Below, one piece after another: positions 44,664 through 52,774 of a stretch of 64,000 nt of DNA; the stretch's first letter is position 1, and each line of letters begins with the position of its first letter. The stretch spans positions 52,967-116,966 of the forward strand of contig NZ_RYZH01000018.1 in assembly GCF_003977685.1 (NCBI RefSeq), written 5' to 3'. The translations under genes and the position numbers were made by a program. The DNA comes from Tautonia sociabilis. GTDB taxonomy: Bacteria; Planctomycetota; Planctomycetia; Isosphaerales; Isosphaeraceae. A model generated the notes under the pieces. It searched no databases. It saw only the letters and a program-made list of their open reading frames with translations, and was not told the DNA's origin.

Positions 44664-45136
44664 GGGTCAGACTCCGAAGGTGAGATCCGAGGGGCAGGAA
44701 CGACTCGACGAGCGATCGGACCGGAGGAGGCGACTCCCTGCCGAGGAGGAGGCCTCGGACACTCTCCCAATCCGACGGCCAGGCCCGGCGCCCAGCGTTG
44801 CCTTCCCCCCCAGGCGGGACCAAGCGGCACGTCCTGAGCGATCGGGCCTGCGCGCAAGGCTCCCGGGGAAGTTCCCTTCGCCGGCCAGGAAGATCGGCTC
44901 CTTTTTTGGCCGGCATGTCGGCGGGCGCCGGGTTCCGGCGAACGGTCAGGCGCATCCGGGAAACGCGCAGGCGATTCGACTCGTCCGGCGAGGGAAGCGG
45001 ATCGAGCCTAACCGACCTCCCCGAGCCGATGCCAGCCGGCTCCCCCCGATCCGGGACGGCCGGGCTTGACGGATCCCCCGAGCGACCGGATACTACCTAC
45101 CGTTCGGTATACGACCCAAAACGCCTGGATCCGAGC
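44664..45136. other. 473-bp divergent intergenic region
   Basis: This separates the M28 gene from the TetR gene. The TetR promoter and operator palindrome are near its right end (45066-45111). An open frame continuous with TetR from 44798 is Arg-rich and lacks a ribosome-binding site. I see nothing else. Confidence 0.5.
45066..45111 (+). promoter_or_regulatory. TetR promoter overlapped by a palindromic operator
   Basis: TTGACG (45066-45071) and TACTAC (45091-45096) are 19 bases apart. The 12-bp perfect palindrome TACCGTTCGGTA covers 45098-45109, immediately after the -10 box. A protein bound there would block initiation, so autorepression by the adjacent TetR protein is inferred. Confidence 0.6.
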
Positions 45137-45802
45137 GTGAATCCGAACGGACCGACGCCGCCGATCGGGGAGTCCGCCAGCGACGCGGCCCGGGAGATTC
45201 TCCGGGTGGCGGCGCGGTTGTTCGCGGCCCGGGGGTACGACGCGACGTCGGTTCGGGAGATCGTCGAGGCGGCGGGGGTCACCAAGCCGACGCTGTACTA
45301 CCATTTCGGGAACAAGGAAGGGTTGGCGCAGGCCCTTCTGACCGTGCCCATGCGCCGGCTGATCGACGAGCAGCGGGCGATTCTCGACCGCCCTGGCGAC
45401 CCGGTCAGCCGGTTGGCCGATCAGATCGAGTCGCACTTCGCCTTCTGCCGGGAGGAGCCCGATCGCGCCCGGTTCGTCTACGGCCTGTTCTTCGGGCCGA
45501 ACGCGCCGGGACTCTCGTCGGAGGTGGCCCTCTACGGTGGTCGGCTCGCGGAGCTGCTCACCGAGGCGATCCAGGGGCTGGTCCGGGCCGGGATCGTCCC
45601 CGCCGAGCGGGCGGGGCGGTGCGTTGCCGCCGTCCAGGGGCTGATCACCTTCTACACGACGGATTACTTGTACCAGGGCGCGAACCTGGGGCCGGGGCTC
45701 GGGCGTCGCTTGGTTGAGGACCTGCTCCTCGGCTTTGCCTCGCCGAGGGGAGCCGAGCGGGAAACCGGCCCCGAACGGGAGGCCCCCCCGGGGGCGTCGT
45801 GA
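45137..45802 (+). CDS. TetR-family repressor of the efflux operon
   Basis: This 221-residue regulator has an N-terminal TetR helix-turn-helix (residues about 17-62): AAREILRVAARLFAARGYDA, then TSVREIVEAAGVTKPTLYYHF. A variable ligand-binding helical domain follows. The frame is open far upstream to 44798, but those residues are antisense-type noise crossing the promoter. GTG 45137, with a weak GGA seven bases before, gives the family length. It overlaps the next gene by four bases (GTGA), so it is the first gene of the efflux operon and probably binds the palindrome at 45098. Confidence 0.88.
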   Translation: MNPNGPTPPIGESASDAAREILRVAARLFAARGYDATSVREIVEAAGVTKPTLYYHFGNKEGLAQALLTVPMRRLIDEQRAILDRPGDPVSRLADQIESHFAFCREEPDRARFVYGLFFGPNAPGLSSEVALYGGRLAELLTEAIQGLVRAGIVPAERAGRCVAAVQGLITFYTTDYLYQGANLGPGLGRRLVEDLLLGFASPRGAERETGPEREAPPGAS

Positions 45803-47187
45803 TTCCGATGGCGATGCGACACGCGATGGCGAGGCCGGCCGCGGTCCTCCTGATAGGGGGATGCGCGCTGGCGACCTCGGGATGCGGCGGGGCGGCCGAT
45901 CGGGAGGCCGAGGCCTCCGATCAGGAGCCCAGGCCGGTGGTGGTCACCACCGCCGAGGCGGTCGTCCAGCCGGTCGAGCGGGCGATCGAGGTCGTCGGGA
46001 CCCTTCACGGCTGGGAAGAGGTGACGATCGGCTCGAAGCAGACCGGCCGGGTGCTGATCGTCCGCCACGACGTCGGCGACCGGGTCTCCCCGGGAGAGCC
46101 GCTCGTCGAGCTCGACCCGGTGGACGCGAAGCTCGCGGTCGATGAGGCCCGGTCTCGGCTGCTCGCCGAGATCGTCCGGCTTGGCATCACCGCCGAGCAG
46201 GCGAGGCAATTCACCACGCGCTACGGCGTCTCGGAGGAGATCCTCTCGAACGAGGAGGTGACGAGGATCATCCTCGAGATCCCCTCGATCCAGCAGGCCC
46301 GGGCGACGCTCGAACAGGCCGAGACGCGGCTGAATCGTCAGCGTCAGCTCGCCCAGCGCGGGGCGGGGACCGTGCAGGAGCTGCAGGACGCCGAGAGCGA
46401 GCATCGGATCGCCCTGGCCGCCCTGGACAACGCGATCGTGACCGCCCGGACGGTGGTGGCCAACGCCCTCTCCAGCCACGTCTCCCTCCAGCAGGCGGAG
46501 GAGGCGCTGCACGAGATGACGATCGCGGCGCCGACCCCCTCGGCCCTGCCGCCGGGCGTCCCGGAGGTCGGCCAGGTCCGCTATGCGATTCGGCGCCGGC
46601 ATGTCTCGGAGGGGCAGCTCATCCGGCCGGGAGACTCGGTGTTCGACCTCATCCTGGAGCACCCGCTCCGGCTGCGGGCCAGCGTCCCTGAGCGGTTTGT
46701 GGCCGAAGTGGCCGAGGGACAGCCGGTCACCCTCTCGGTGGCGGCCTTCCCGGGGAGGTCCTTCGACGGAACCGTCTCCCGGATCAACCCGGCGGTCGAC
46801 CCGGTGAGCCGGACCTTCGAGGTCGAATCCGAGGTCCCCAACCCCGACCTGACCCTCCGCCCCGGCGGCTTCGCCAAGGCGAGGATCGTGACCGATCGGG
46901 AGGACCACGCCACGCTCGTGCCGATCGAGGCGGTCGTCCGGTTCGCCGGCGTGGTCAAGCTGTTCCTCTTTGAGCCGTCGGGAGAGGGCGGGTTCGCCAG
47001 GGAGTTGCAGGTCGTCACCGGAGCCGAGCGGGACGGGATGATCGAGGTCGAGGGCGGCCTGCCCGAGGAGGCCGTCGTGATCACCAGCGGACAGTCTCGC
47101 CTGGCCGACGGCACTCCGGTCGTCCTCCGTCCCGAGGCCCCCGTCCCGGGCTCCCCCGAGGCCCCGGCGGCCCCCGAGGCGGAGTGA
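45799..47187 (+). CDS. RND efflux periplasmic adaptor lipoprotein (MFP)
   Basis: This 462-residue membrane fusion protein has a lipoprotein-type N-terminus (PAAVLLIGGCALATSGC; lipid attachment at Cys22 or Cys29). A barrel-sandwich half (VVGTLHGWEEVTIGSKQTG, then VRHDVGDRVSPGEPL) is followed by an alpha-hairpin of about 110 residues with QQARATLEQAETRLNRQRQL. The second lipoyl half, beta-barrel (VTLSVAAFPGRSF) and membrane-proximal domain come last. It links an RND pump to an outer-membrane channel. It starts at GTG 45799, overlapping TetR by four bases. The pump gene itself lies 1.1 kb downstream, behind a methyltransferase gene. Confidence 0.92.
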   Translation: MIPMAMRHAMARPAAVLLIGGCALATSGCGGAADREAEASDQEPRPVVVTTAEAVVQPVERAIEVVGTLHGWEEVTIGSKQTGRVLIVRHDVGDRVSPGEPLVELDPVDAKLAVDEARSRLLAEIVRLGITAEQARQFTTRYGVSEEILSNEEVTRIILEIPSIQQARATLEQAETRLNRQRQLAQRGAGTVQELQDAESEHRIALAALDNAIVTARTVVANALSSHVSLQQAEEALHEMTIAAPTPSALPPGVPEVGQVRYAIRRRHVSEGQLIRPGDSVFDLILEHPLRLRASVPERFVAEVAEGQPVTLSVAAFPGRSFDGTVSRINPAVDPVSRTFEVESEVPNPDLTLRPGGFAKARIVTDREDHATLVPIEAVVRFAGVVKLFLFEPSGEGGFARELQVVTGAERDGMIEVEGGLPEEAVVITSGQSRLADGTPVVLRPEAPVPGSPEAPAAPEAE

Positions 47188-47539
47188 CCCCCTCGTCGAG
47201 GAGGACGGCATGCGACCCTCCCCCTGGGACCTCGGGAGCCGGATCGCCCCCCGGAACTCGCGCGTCTCGGGGGAGATCCGTCTCGGGGGGCCTGGCCCCC
47301 GCCATCGTGTCGCATCCCTCCTCCCTCGCCCTCAAGGGGGGCTCCGCGCGGGGAAGCGATCCGAAGCCAAGGGGCCAGTCCCCCGGCCGTTCCGGAGGCC
47401 GGCAAGGAGGGTGCTCGGTCGGTCGCGAGGCTCCGAAATCTGCCCTACCCGCGACCGATCGCCGGTCATTACGATCGTGGCCTTCGCAGGCCCCCGGTCT
47501 CGGGGCCCTGCCCCCGGCCCCGGTCCAGCGACCCTCCCG
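47188..47539. other. 352-bp interval inside the efflux cluster
   Basis: No gene is supported here; frames are Pro/Ser/Arg-rich. It is unusually long for an operon gap and may contain a promoter for the methyltransferase (TACGAT near 47474). I see no terminator. Confidence 0.45.
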
Positions 47540-48292
47540 ATGAATCCCTACCGAGACGCCTTCTACTCCCGCCAGGCCGAATGGCACGGCTACGCCGGCC
47601 CGGAAGACGTCCGACGCCGGCACGAGCAGCGCATCCCGTACTATTCCTGGTACACCCGCGGTTGGCTCGACCTGCCGAGAAACACCCCAATCCTCGACAT
47701 CGGCTGCGGGAGCGGCCAGTTCCTCTACTTCCTCCGATCGCTCGGCTTCACCGACACCGTGGGCATCGACCTGGATTCCCGGCAGGTTGAGATCGGCCGA
47801 TCGCTCGGCCTCGACTGCCGGAACGTCCCCGCTGGGGACTTCCTGGAGGCGATGGGGAGCCAGGGGAAGTCCTTCGGCCTGATCGCCCTGCTCGACATCA
47901 TCGAGCACTTCACACGAGCGGAGCTGTTCCCGTTCCTCGAGGCGGTCGTCTCCCGGCTTCGGCCCGGCGGCTCGCTGCTGATGAGCGTTCCGAACGCCGA
48001 GAGTCCGCGCGGCCTGACCCTGCTGTACGCCGACATCACCCACGAGCTTGCCTTCACTCCTGTCTCCTTCGGCGAGCTGATGCTCTGTCACGGCCTGATG
48101 AACCTTCAGATCCGGGATCCGTGGCCCGCACCGGTGTGCCCCTCTCGGCGTGTCTACCGCGCGGTGGTCGGCGCCGCGAGGGCGATCGAAGCGGCCCGGC
48201 TGCGGCTGCTCGGGCTGGAGCCTCCCCGGAACTGGTCGCCGGTGATCTGGGCGCTGGCCAAGAAGCCGGCCGCGGATCCCCCGTCGCACTGA
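47540..48292 (+). CDS. Class I SAM-dependent methyltransferase
   Basis: This 250-residue methyltransferase has motif I ILDIGCGSGQFLYFL, an acidic strand GIDLDSRQVEIG, the motif IV region LIALLDIIEHF and the post-motif LRPGGSLLMSVPN. This matches Methyltransf_11/23-type enzymes acting on small molecules or glycan intermediates. ATG 47540 begins the homology; no ribosome-binding site is visible. It lies between the adaptor and pump genes of an RND system, an unusual position. Co-expression with the pump is possible, but a role in export is unproven. Confidence 0.88.
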   Translation: MNPYRDAFYSRQAEWHGYAGPEDVRRRHEQRIPYYSWYTRGWLDLPRNTPILDIGCGSGQFLYFLRSLGFTDTVGIDLDSRQVEIGRSLGLDCRNVPAGDFLEAMGSQGKSFGLIALLDIIEHFTRAELFPFLEAVVSRLRPGGSLLMSVPNAESPRGLTLLYADITHELAFTPVSFGELMLCHGLMNLQIRDPWPAPVCPSRRVYRAVVGAARAIEAARLRLLGLEPPRNWSPVIWALAKKPAADPPSH

Positions 48293-48332
48293 TCGATCCC
48301 CCGCATCGCCTCCTCCTCAAGAGGGACCTCGG

Positions 48333-51300
48333 ATGACCGTCTCGGACGTCTGCATCAACCGACCCGTCTTCACCTGGGTGCTGATGCTCATCCCGGTGGT
48401 GCTCGGGCTGGTCAGCTACAACCGGCTGGGCGTCGACCTGTTCCCGGACGTCGAGTTCCCGGTCGCCTCCGTCACCACCGTCCTGCCCAACGCCAGCGTC
48501 GAGGAGATGGAAACCTCGGTCACGAAGCCGATCGAGGACATCCTGAACACCATCTCCGGCATCGAGGAGCTGCGCTCGACCACCTACGAAGGGATCTCGA
48601 TCGTCACCGTCCAGTTCGACCTCTCGAAGCAGGCCGATGTCGGCGTGCAGGAGGTCCGGGACAAGGTCAACGCGATCCTGCCGAACTTGCCCGACGGAAT
48701 CGAGTCGCCGGTGGTCTCGAAGTTCGAGACCGACGCGATGCCGATCCTGACAATCGCCGTCTCCGGCCGCCGAGACTTCCGAGAGGTGACGGAAATCGCC
48801 CGGCGCCGGATCAAGGAGCGGCTGGAGACGGTCAGCGGCGTGGGCGCCATCACGCTCGTCGGCGGCCGGACCCGGGCGATGAACGTCATCGTCGACACCG
48901 ACGCCCTGGCCGCCTACAACCTGTCGATCGAAGACATCCGATCGGCCCTCGTGCGGCAGAGCCTGGAGGTCCCCGGCGGCCGGGTCGACCGCGGCAGCCG
49001 GGAGGAGATCCTCCGCGTGCTCGGCCGGCTGGAGACGGAGCGCGAGTTCAACGACCTGATCATCGAGACCCGGGACGGCTATCCCGTCCGCATCCGGGAC
49101 ATCGGCCGCGTCGAAGACTCGGTGGAGGAGCCCCGCTCCCTCGCCCGGCTCGACGGCGAGAACGCCGTCAGCCTGATCGTCCAGAAGCAGTCGGGCACGA
49201 ACACGGTGCAGGTGGCACACGAGATCAAGGAACGCCTCCAGGAGCTGAGGGCCTCGCTGCCGCCGGACATCGAGACGGTCATCATCAGGGACCAGTCCCG
49301 GTTCATCGAGCAGTCGATCGAGGAGGTGAAGTTCCACCTGATCCTCGCCGCCGTGCTCGTCTCGGGGACGATCCTCCTGTTCATCCGAGACTGGCGGACC
49401 ACCCTCATCGCCACGCTGGCGATCCCGACGTCGATCATCCCCACGTTCCTGTTCATGGATATCATGGGGTTTACGCTCAACAACATCACGATGCTCGGCC
49501 TGATCCTGGCCATCGGCATCGTGATCGACGACGCGGTGGTCGTACACGAGAACATCTTCCGGCACATGGAAGAGGACGGGATGGACGGCATGACCGCCTC
49601 CCGGATCGGCACCCGGGAGATCGCCCTGCCGGTCTTCGCCACGAGCCTGTCGCTGATCGTGATCTTCCTGCCGATCGCCTTCATCGGCGGCATCATCGGC
49701 CGATTCTTCGCTAGCTTCGGCTTCGTGGTCGCCTTCGCGGTGGCGATGAGCCTGTTCGTCTCGTTCACGCTGACGCCGATGCTCTGCTCCCGATTCCTCA
49801 AGCTGGAGGACGCCCGGCACACCGGCCACGCCAAGTCGAAATCCGGCGTCTTCTACCGGCTGGTCGACCGGAGCTACGGCTGGGTGCTCCGGCGCTCGCT
49901 GACTCGGTTCGGGATGCTCGGCGTGATCCTGCTCGCCGTGCTGGCGATCGGCTCGACGGTGCCGATCGGCATGGCGACCGGCTTCTCGCTCATCCCCCGA
50001 GACGACCAGAGTGAGTACGAGGTCGTCGTCCAGACCCCGGAAGGCTACACCCTGGAGCAAACCGACCGCCTCACGAAGGAGCTCGAGGCCCGCATCCGAG
50101 CCTTGCCGGGGACGAAGAACCTGTTCACGACGATCGGCTCGCTCTCCAACGGCGTCCAGGTCAAAGGGCAGGGGGACGTCACCCAGGCGACGATCTACGT
50201 CCGCATGCCCGAGCTGTCCGAGCGCCAGTTTAGCCAGTTCGAGGTCCAGGACCAGGCCCGGGCCATGATGGAGGCGTATCCCGACCTCCGTGTCAGCGTC
50301 AACGACGTCTCCGCCTTCCAGGGGGGCCGACGGGCCCAGATCTTCCAGATGAACCTGGCCGGTCCCGAGCTGGAGAAGCTCGCCGATTACGCCCAGACGC
50401 TCAAGGACCGCCTGGCCGCCCACGGCGGGATCACCGACCTGGACACCACCCTCTCGCTCCGCAAGCCCGAGGTCCGCGTCGCCATCGACCGCGAGCGCGC
50501 CGCCGACTTGGACATCCCGATTTCCACGATCGGCGAGAGCCTCCGCGTCATGGTTGGCGGCCTGCCCGTGACCACCTTCCGAGATGGCGGCGAGCAGTAC
50601 GATGTCTGGCTCCGCGCCGAGGCCGAGGACCGAGGCTCTTCCGAGGCCCTGGAGAACCTGAACCTCTACTCGCCGACCGCCGGGCTGGTGAAGCTGACTA
50701 GCCTCGCCCGCCTGGAGCCGGACTTCGGCCCCACGGAGATCGAACGCCTGGACCGGGAGCGGATCGTCACGGTGCTGGGGAACCCGACGGCGGAGCTGCC
50801 GCTGGGCCAGGTCGTCTCCCTCTCGAACGAGATCCTCGAGGAGATCGGCATGGAGCCGGGCTACCGGGCCGTCGTCTCGGGCCAGGCGAAGACGCTGGAG
50901 GAGACGTTCGTTTACTTCACGGTCGCCTTCGTTCTCTCCGGCGTGTTCATGTACCTGATCCTGGCCGCTCAGTTCGAGAGCTGGCTGCAGCCGGTCGCGA
51001 TCATGATGGCCCTGCCGGTGACGGTGCCGTTCGGCCTGCTGTCGATGCTGCTCTGGGACACCCCAATGGACCTCTACGCGATGTTCGGCCTGTTCATGCT
51101 GGTCGGCATCGTGAAGAAGAACGGCATCCTCCAGGTGAACGCCACCAACGACCTCCGCAAGGAGGGGTGGCCCCGCCTCGAGGCGGTGATCGCCGCCAAC
51201 CACCTGCGGCTGCGGCCGATCCTGATGACCACGGTGATGCTCGTCGCCGCCATGATCCCGATCGCCCTGGGCCGGGGGCCGGGGGCCGGCTCCCGGGCGA

Positions 51301-51527
51301 GCATGGCCAAGGTGATCATCGGCGGCCAGATGCTCTCGCTCGTCCTGGCGCTGGTCGTCACGCCGGTCTTCTATGTCCTGCTGGACACGTGGACGAACTT
51401 CACCCGACGTCTCGGCATCCGGTTCTCCGTCCATGACGAGGGAGGCTCGGCCGGGGACGGCCACGGCCCGCAGGCCGAGAGGGCCGGGGAGCCGGTCGTC
51501 GCCGGCTCCCCAGGAGACGGCCGCTGA
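48333..51527 (+). CDS. RND multidrug efflux permease (AcrB/MdtB-like)
   Basis: This 1064-residue inner-membrane pump has twelve transmembrane segments and two large periplasmic porter loops. The first membrane helix follows NRPVFTWVLMLIPVVLG. Proton-relay residues are intact: the TM4 aspartate pair in GIVIDDAVVVHENI and the TM10 lysine in GIVKKNGILQV. The PISITE-like docking segments are normal for HAE1/HAE2 transporters. It exports amphipathic compounds using the proton gradient, with the adaptor at 45799 and an outer-membrane TolC-like channel not encoded here. AGAGGGA lies six bases upstream of ATG 48333. Confidence 0.95.
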   Translation: MTVSDVCINRPVFTWVLMLIPVVLGLVSYNRLGVDLFPDVEFPVASVTTVLPNASVEEMETSVTKPIEDILNTISGIEELRSTTYEGISIVTVQFDLSKQADVGVQEVRDKVNAILPNLPDGIESPVVSKFETDAMPILTIAVSGRRDFREVTEIARRRIKERLETVSGVGAITLVGGRTRAMNVIVDTDALAAYNLSIEDIRSALVRQSLEVPGGRVDRGSREEILRVLGRLETEREFNDLIIETRDGYPVRIRDIGRVEDSVEEPRSLARLDGENAVSLIVQKQSGTNTVQVAHEIKERLQELRASLPPDIETVIIRDQSRFIEQSIEEVKFHLILAAVLVSGTILLFIRDWRTTLIATLAIPTSIIPTFLFMDIMGFTLNNITMLGLILAIGIVIDDAVVVHENIFRHMEEDGMDGMTASRIGTREIALPVFATSLSLIVIFLPIAFIGGIIGRFFASFGFVVAFAVAMSLFVSFTLTPMLCSRFLKLEDARHTGHAKSKSGVFYRLVDRSYGWVLRRSLTRFGMLGVILLAVLAIGSTVPIGMATGFSLIPRDDQSEYEVVVQTPEGYTLEQTDRLTKELEARIRALPGTKNLFTTIGSLSNGVQVKGQGDVTQATIYVRMPELSERQFSQFEVQDQARAMMEAYPDLRVSVNDVSAFQGGRRAQIFQMNLAGPELEKLADYAQTLKDRLAAHGGITDLDTTLSLRKPEVRVAIDRERAADLDIPISTIGESLRVMVGGLPVTTFRDGGEQYDVWLRAEAEDRGSSEALENLNLYSPTAGLVKLTSLARLEPDFGPTEIERLDRERIVTVLGNPTAELPLGQVVSLSNEILEEIGMEPGYRAVVSGQAKTLEETFVYFTVAFVLSGVFMYLILAAQFESWLQPVAIMMALPVTVPFGLLSMLLWDTPMDLYAMFGLFMLVGIVKKNGILQVNATNDLRKEGWPRLEAVIAANHLRLRPILMTTVMLVAAMIPIALGRGPGAGSRASMAKVIIGGQMLSLVLALVVTPVFYVLLDTWTNFTRRLGIRFSVHDEGGSAGDGHGPQAERAGEPVVAGSPGDGR

Positions 51528-51615
51528 GTTCGGCACGGGAATGGCACGGGGGATCCGGCGTACCCGCCGGGAATCCCCTGGCCCCGCCCCCCCCCGACCG
51601 AGGGAGCGTCTTCCC

Positions 51616-52536
51616 ATGCTGACGACCCACCTCACCGGATCGGTCGACTCCCCCGAGGACTCGACGATCGAATACCCGGCGTCCTCCTCTCACGGCCGCC
51701 TTCAGATCCGAACCCGATGTGACGGCCTCACCGACCGCGGCCGGAGACGGTCGAACAATGAGGACAGTTTCCTCATCGCCCGCCTGACCAAGCGGCTCGA
51801 CGTCTGCCGGAGCAGTTTCGAGCCTCCCGGCAGCCAGCGAGAGGCGCGGGAGGTCGCCCACCTGCTGGTGGTCGCCGACGGCCTCGGCGGCGCGGCCGCG
51901 GGCGAGCAGGCCAGCTCGCTATCGATCGCCACGGTCGAGGACTTCGTCCTCAACTGCTTCAAGTGGTTCCTCCACTTCGAGCCCGGCGAGCAAGACGAGC
52001 TGATCCGGGAGCTCCGCCAGGCCCTCGAACGCGCCGACCGCGAGGTCTACCGAAGGGCCCAGGCCGATCGAGCGCTCGCCGGCATGGGCACGACCCTGAC
52101 GATGGCCTACACCGTCCGAGGAGAGCTGTACCTCGCCCACGCCGGAGACTCGCGCGCCTACCTCTTCCGCGACGGAGCCCTCCGCCGGATCACCCGAGAT
52201 CATTCCTACGCCCAGATGCTCCTCGACGCCGGCCACCTCTCTCCCGAAGATGCCCGGCTCCCCGGCATTCGCAACGTGGTCACCAACGTCGTCGGTGGAC
52301 CTCGCGAAGGGGTCCACGCCGAGATCCACAAGCTCTCGCTCGAGGACGGCGACGCCCTGCTGCTCTGCACCGACGGCCTGAGCGAACCGGTCGACGAGCC
52401 GACGATCGCCTCCCTGATCGCCGAGCACGACGATCCGAGCGCCTGCTGCCGAGCGCTCCTCTCCCGGGCCCTCGACGCCGGCGGCCCGGACAACGTCTCC
52501 CTGATTCTCGCCCGGTTCGGCATCGCCCGGGGGTAG
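51616..52536 (+). CDS. PP2C-family serine/threonine phosphatase
   Basis: This 306-residue PPM phosphatase has conserved metal-site motifs: RRSNNEDSFL, VVADGLGGAAAG, LAHAGDSRAYLF, LLLCTDGLSE and the C-terminal GGPDNVSLIL. The Asp pairs coordinating two Mn/Mg ions are all present. A 40-residue acidic N-terminal extension precedes the domain. GGGAG lies nine bases before ATG 51616. Such enzymes reverse Hanks-type kinase signalling, consistent with the FHA protein elsewhere in the window. It is co-directional with NuoL downstream, 238 bases apart. Confidence 0.93.
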   Translation: MLTTHLTGSVDSPEDSTIEYPASSSHGRLQIRTRCDGLTDRGRRRSNNEDSFLIARLTKRLDVCRSSFEPPGSQREAREVAHLLVVADGLGGAAAGEQASSLSIATVEDFVLNCFKWFLHFEPGEQDELIRELRQALERADREVYRRAQADRALAGMGTTLTMAYTVRGELYLAHAGDSRAYLFRDGALRRITRDHSYAQMLLDAGHLSPEDARLPGIRNVVTNVVGGPREGVHAEIHKLSLEDGDALLLCTDGLSEPVDEPTIASLIAEHDDPSACCRALLSRALDAGGPDNVSLILARFGIARG

Positions 52537-52774
52537 GGTTCGGTTCCCGTCCCGCCCCTCCGATCGCCGCCTTCCCGAGCGTCAGAGTCCTCGATCCCCG
52601 GCGCGAGGTCCCTCGCGCCGGCCGCCACACCCTTGAATTCCCTGCGGCCCCGATGCCATAGTTGAGCGACCACACCCCCGAACCCGCCCCCGAGCGGAGG
52701 GGCGGACCCACCCACCCGGACGGTTGATTGAGGCGAGGCGCCGGCGGATCGCCCGGGCTTCGCGAGGCGGAGCG

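Noticed and set aside
48054..51635. 1193-aa open frame antisense to the RND pump
   Set aside because: Asp/Arg/His-rich composition arises from reading the pump gene backwards. The sense frame has all RND motifs.
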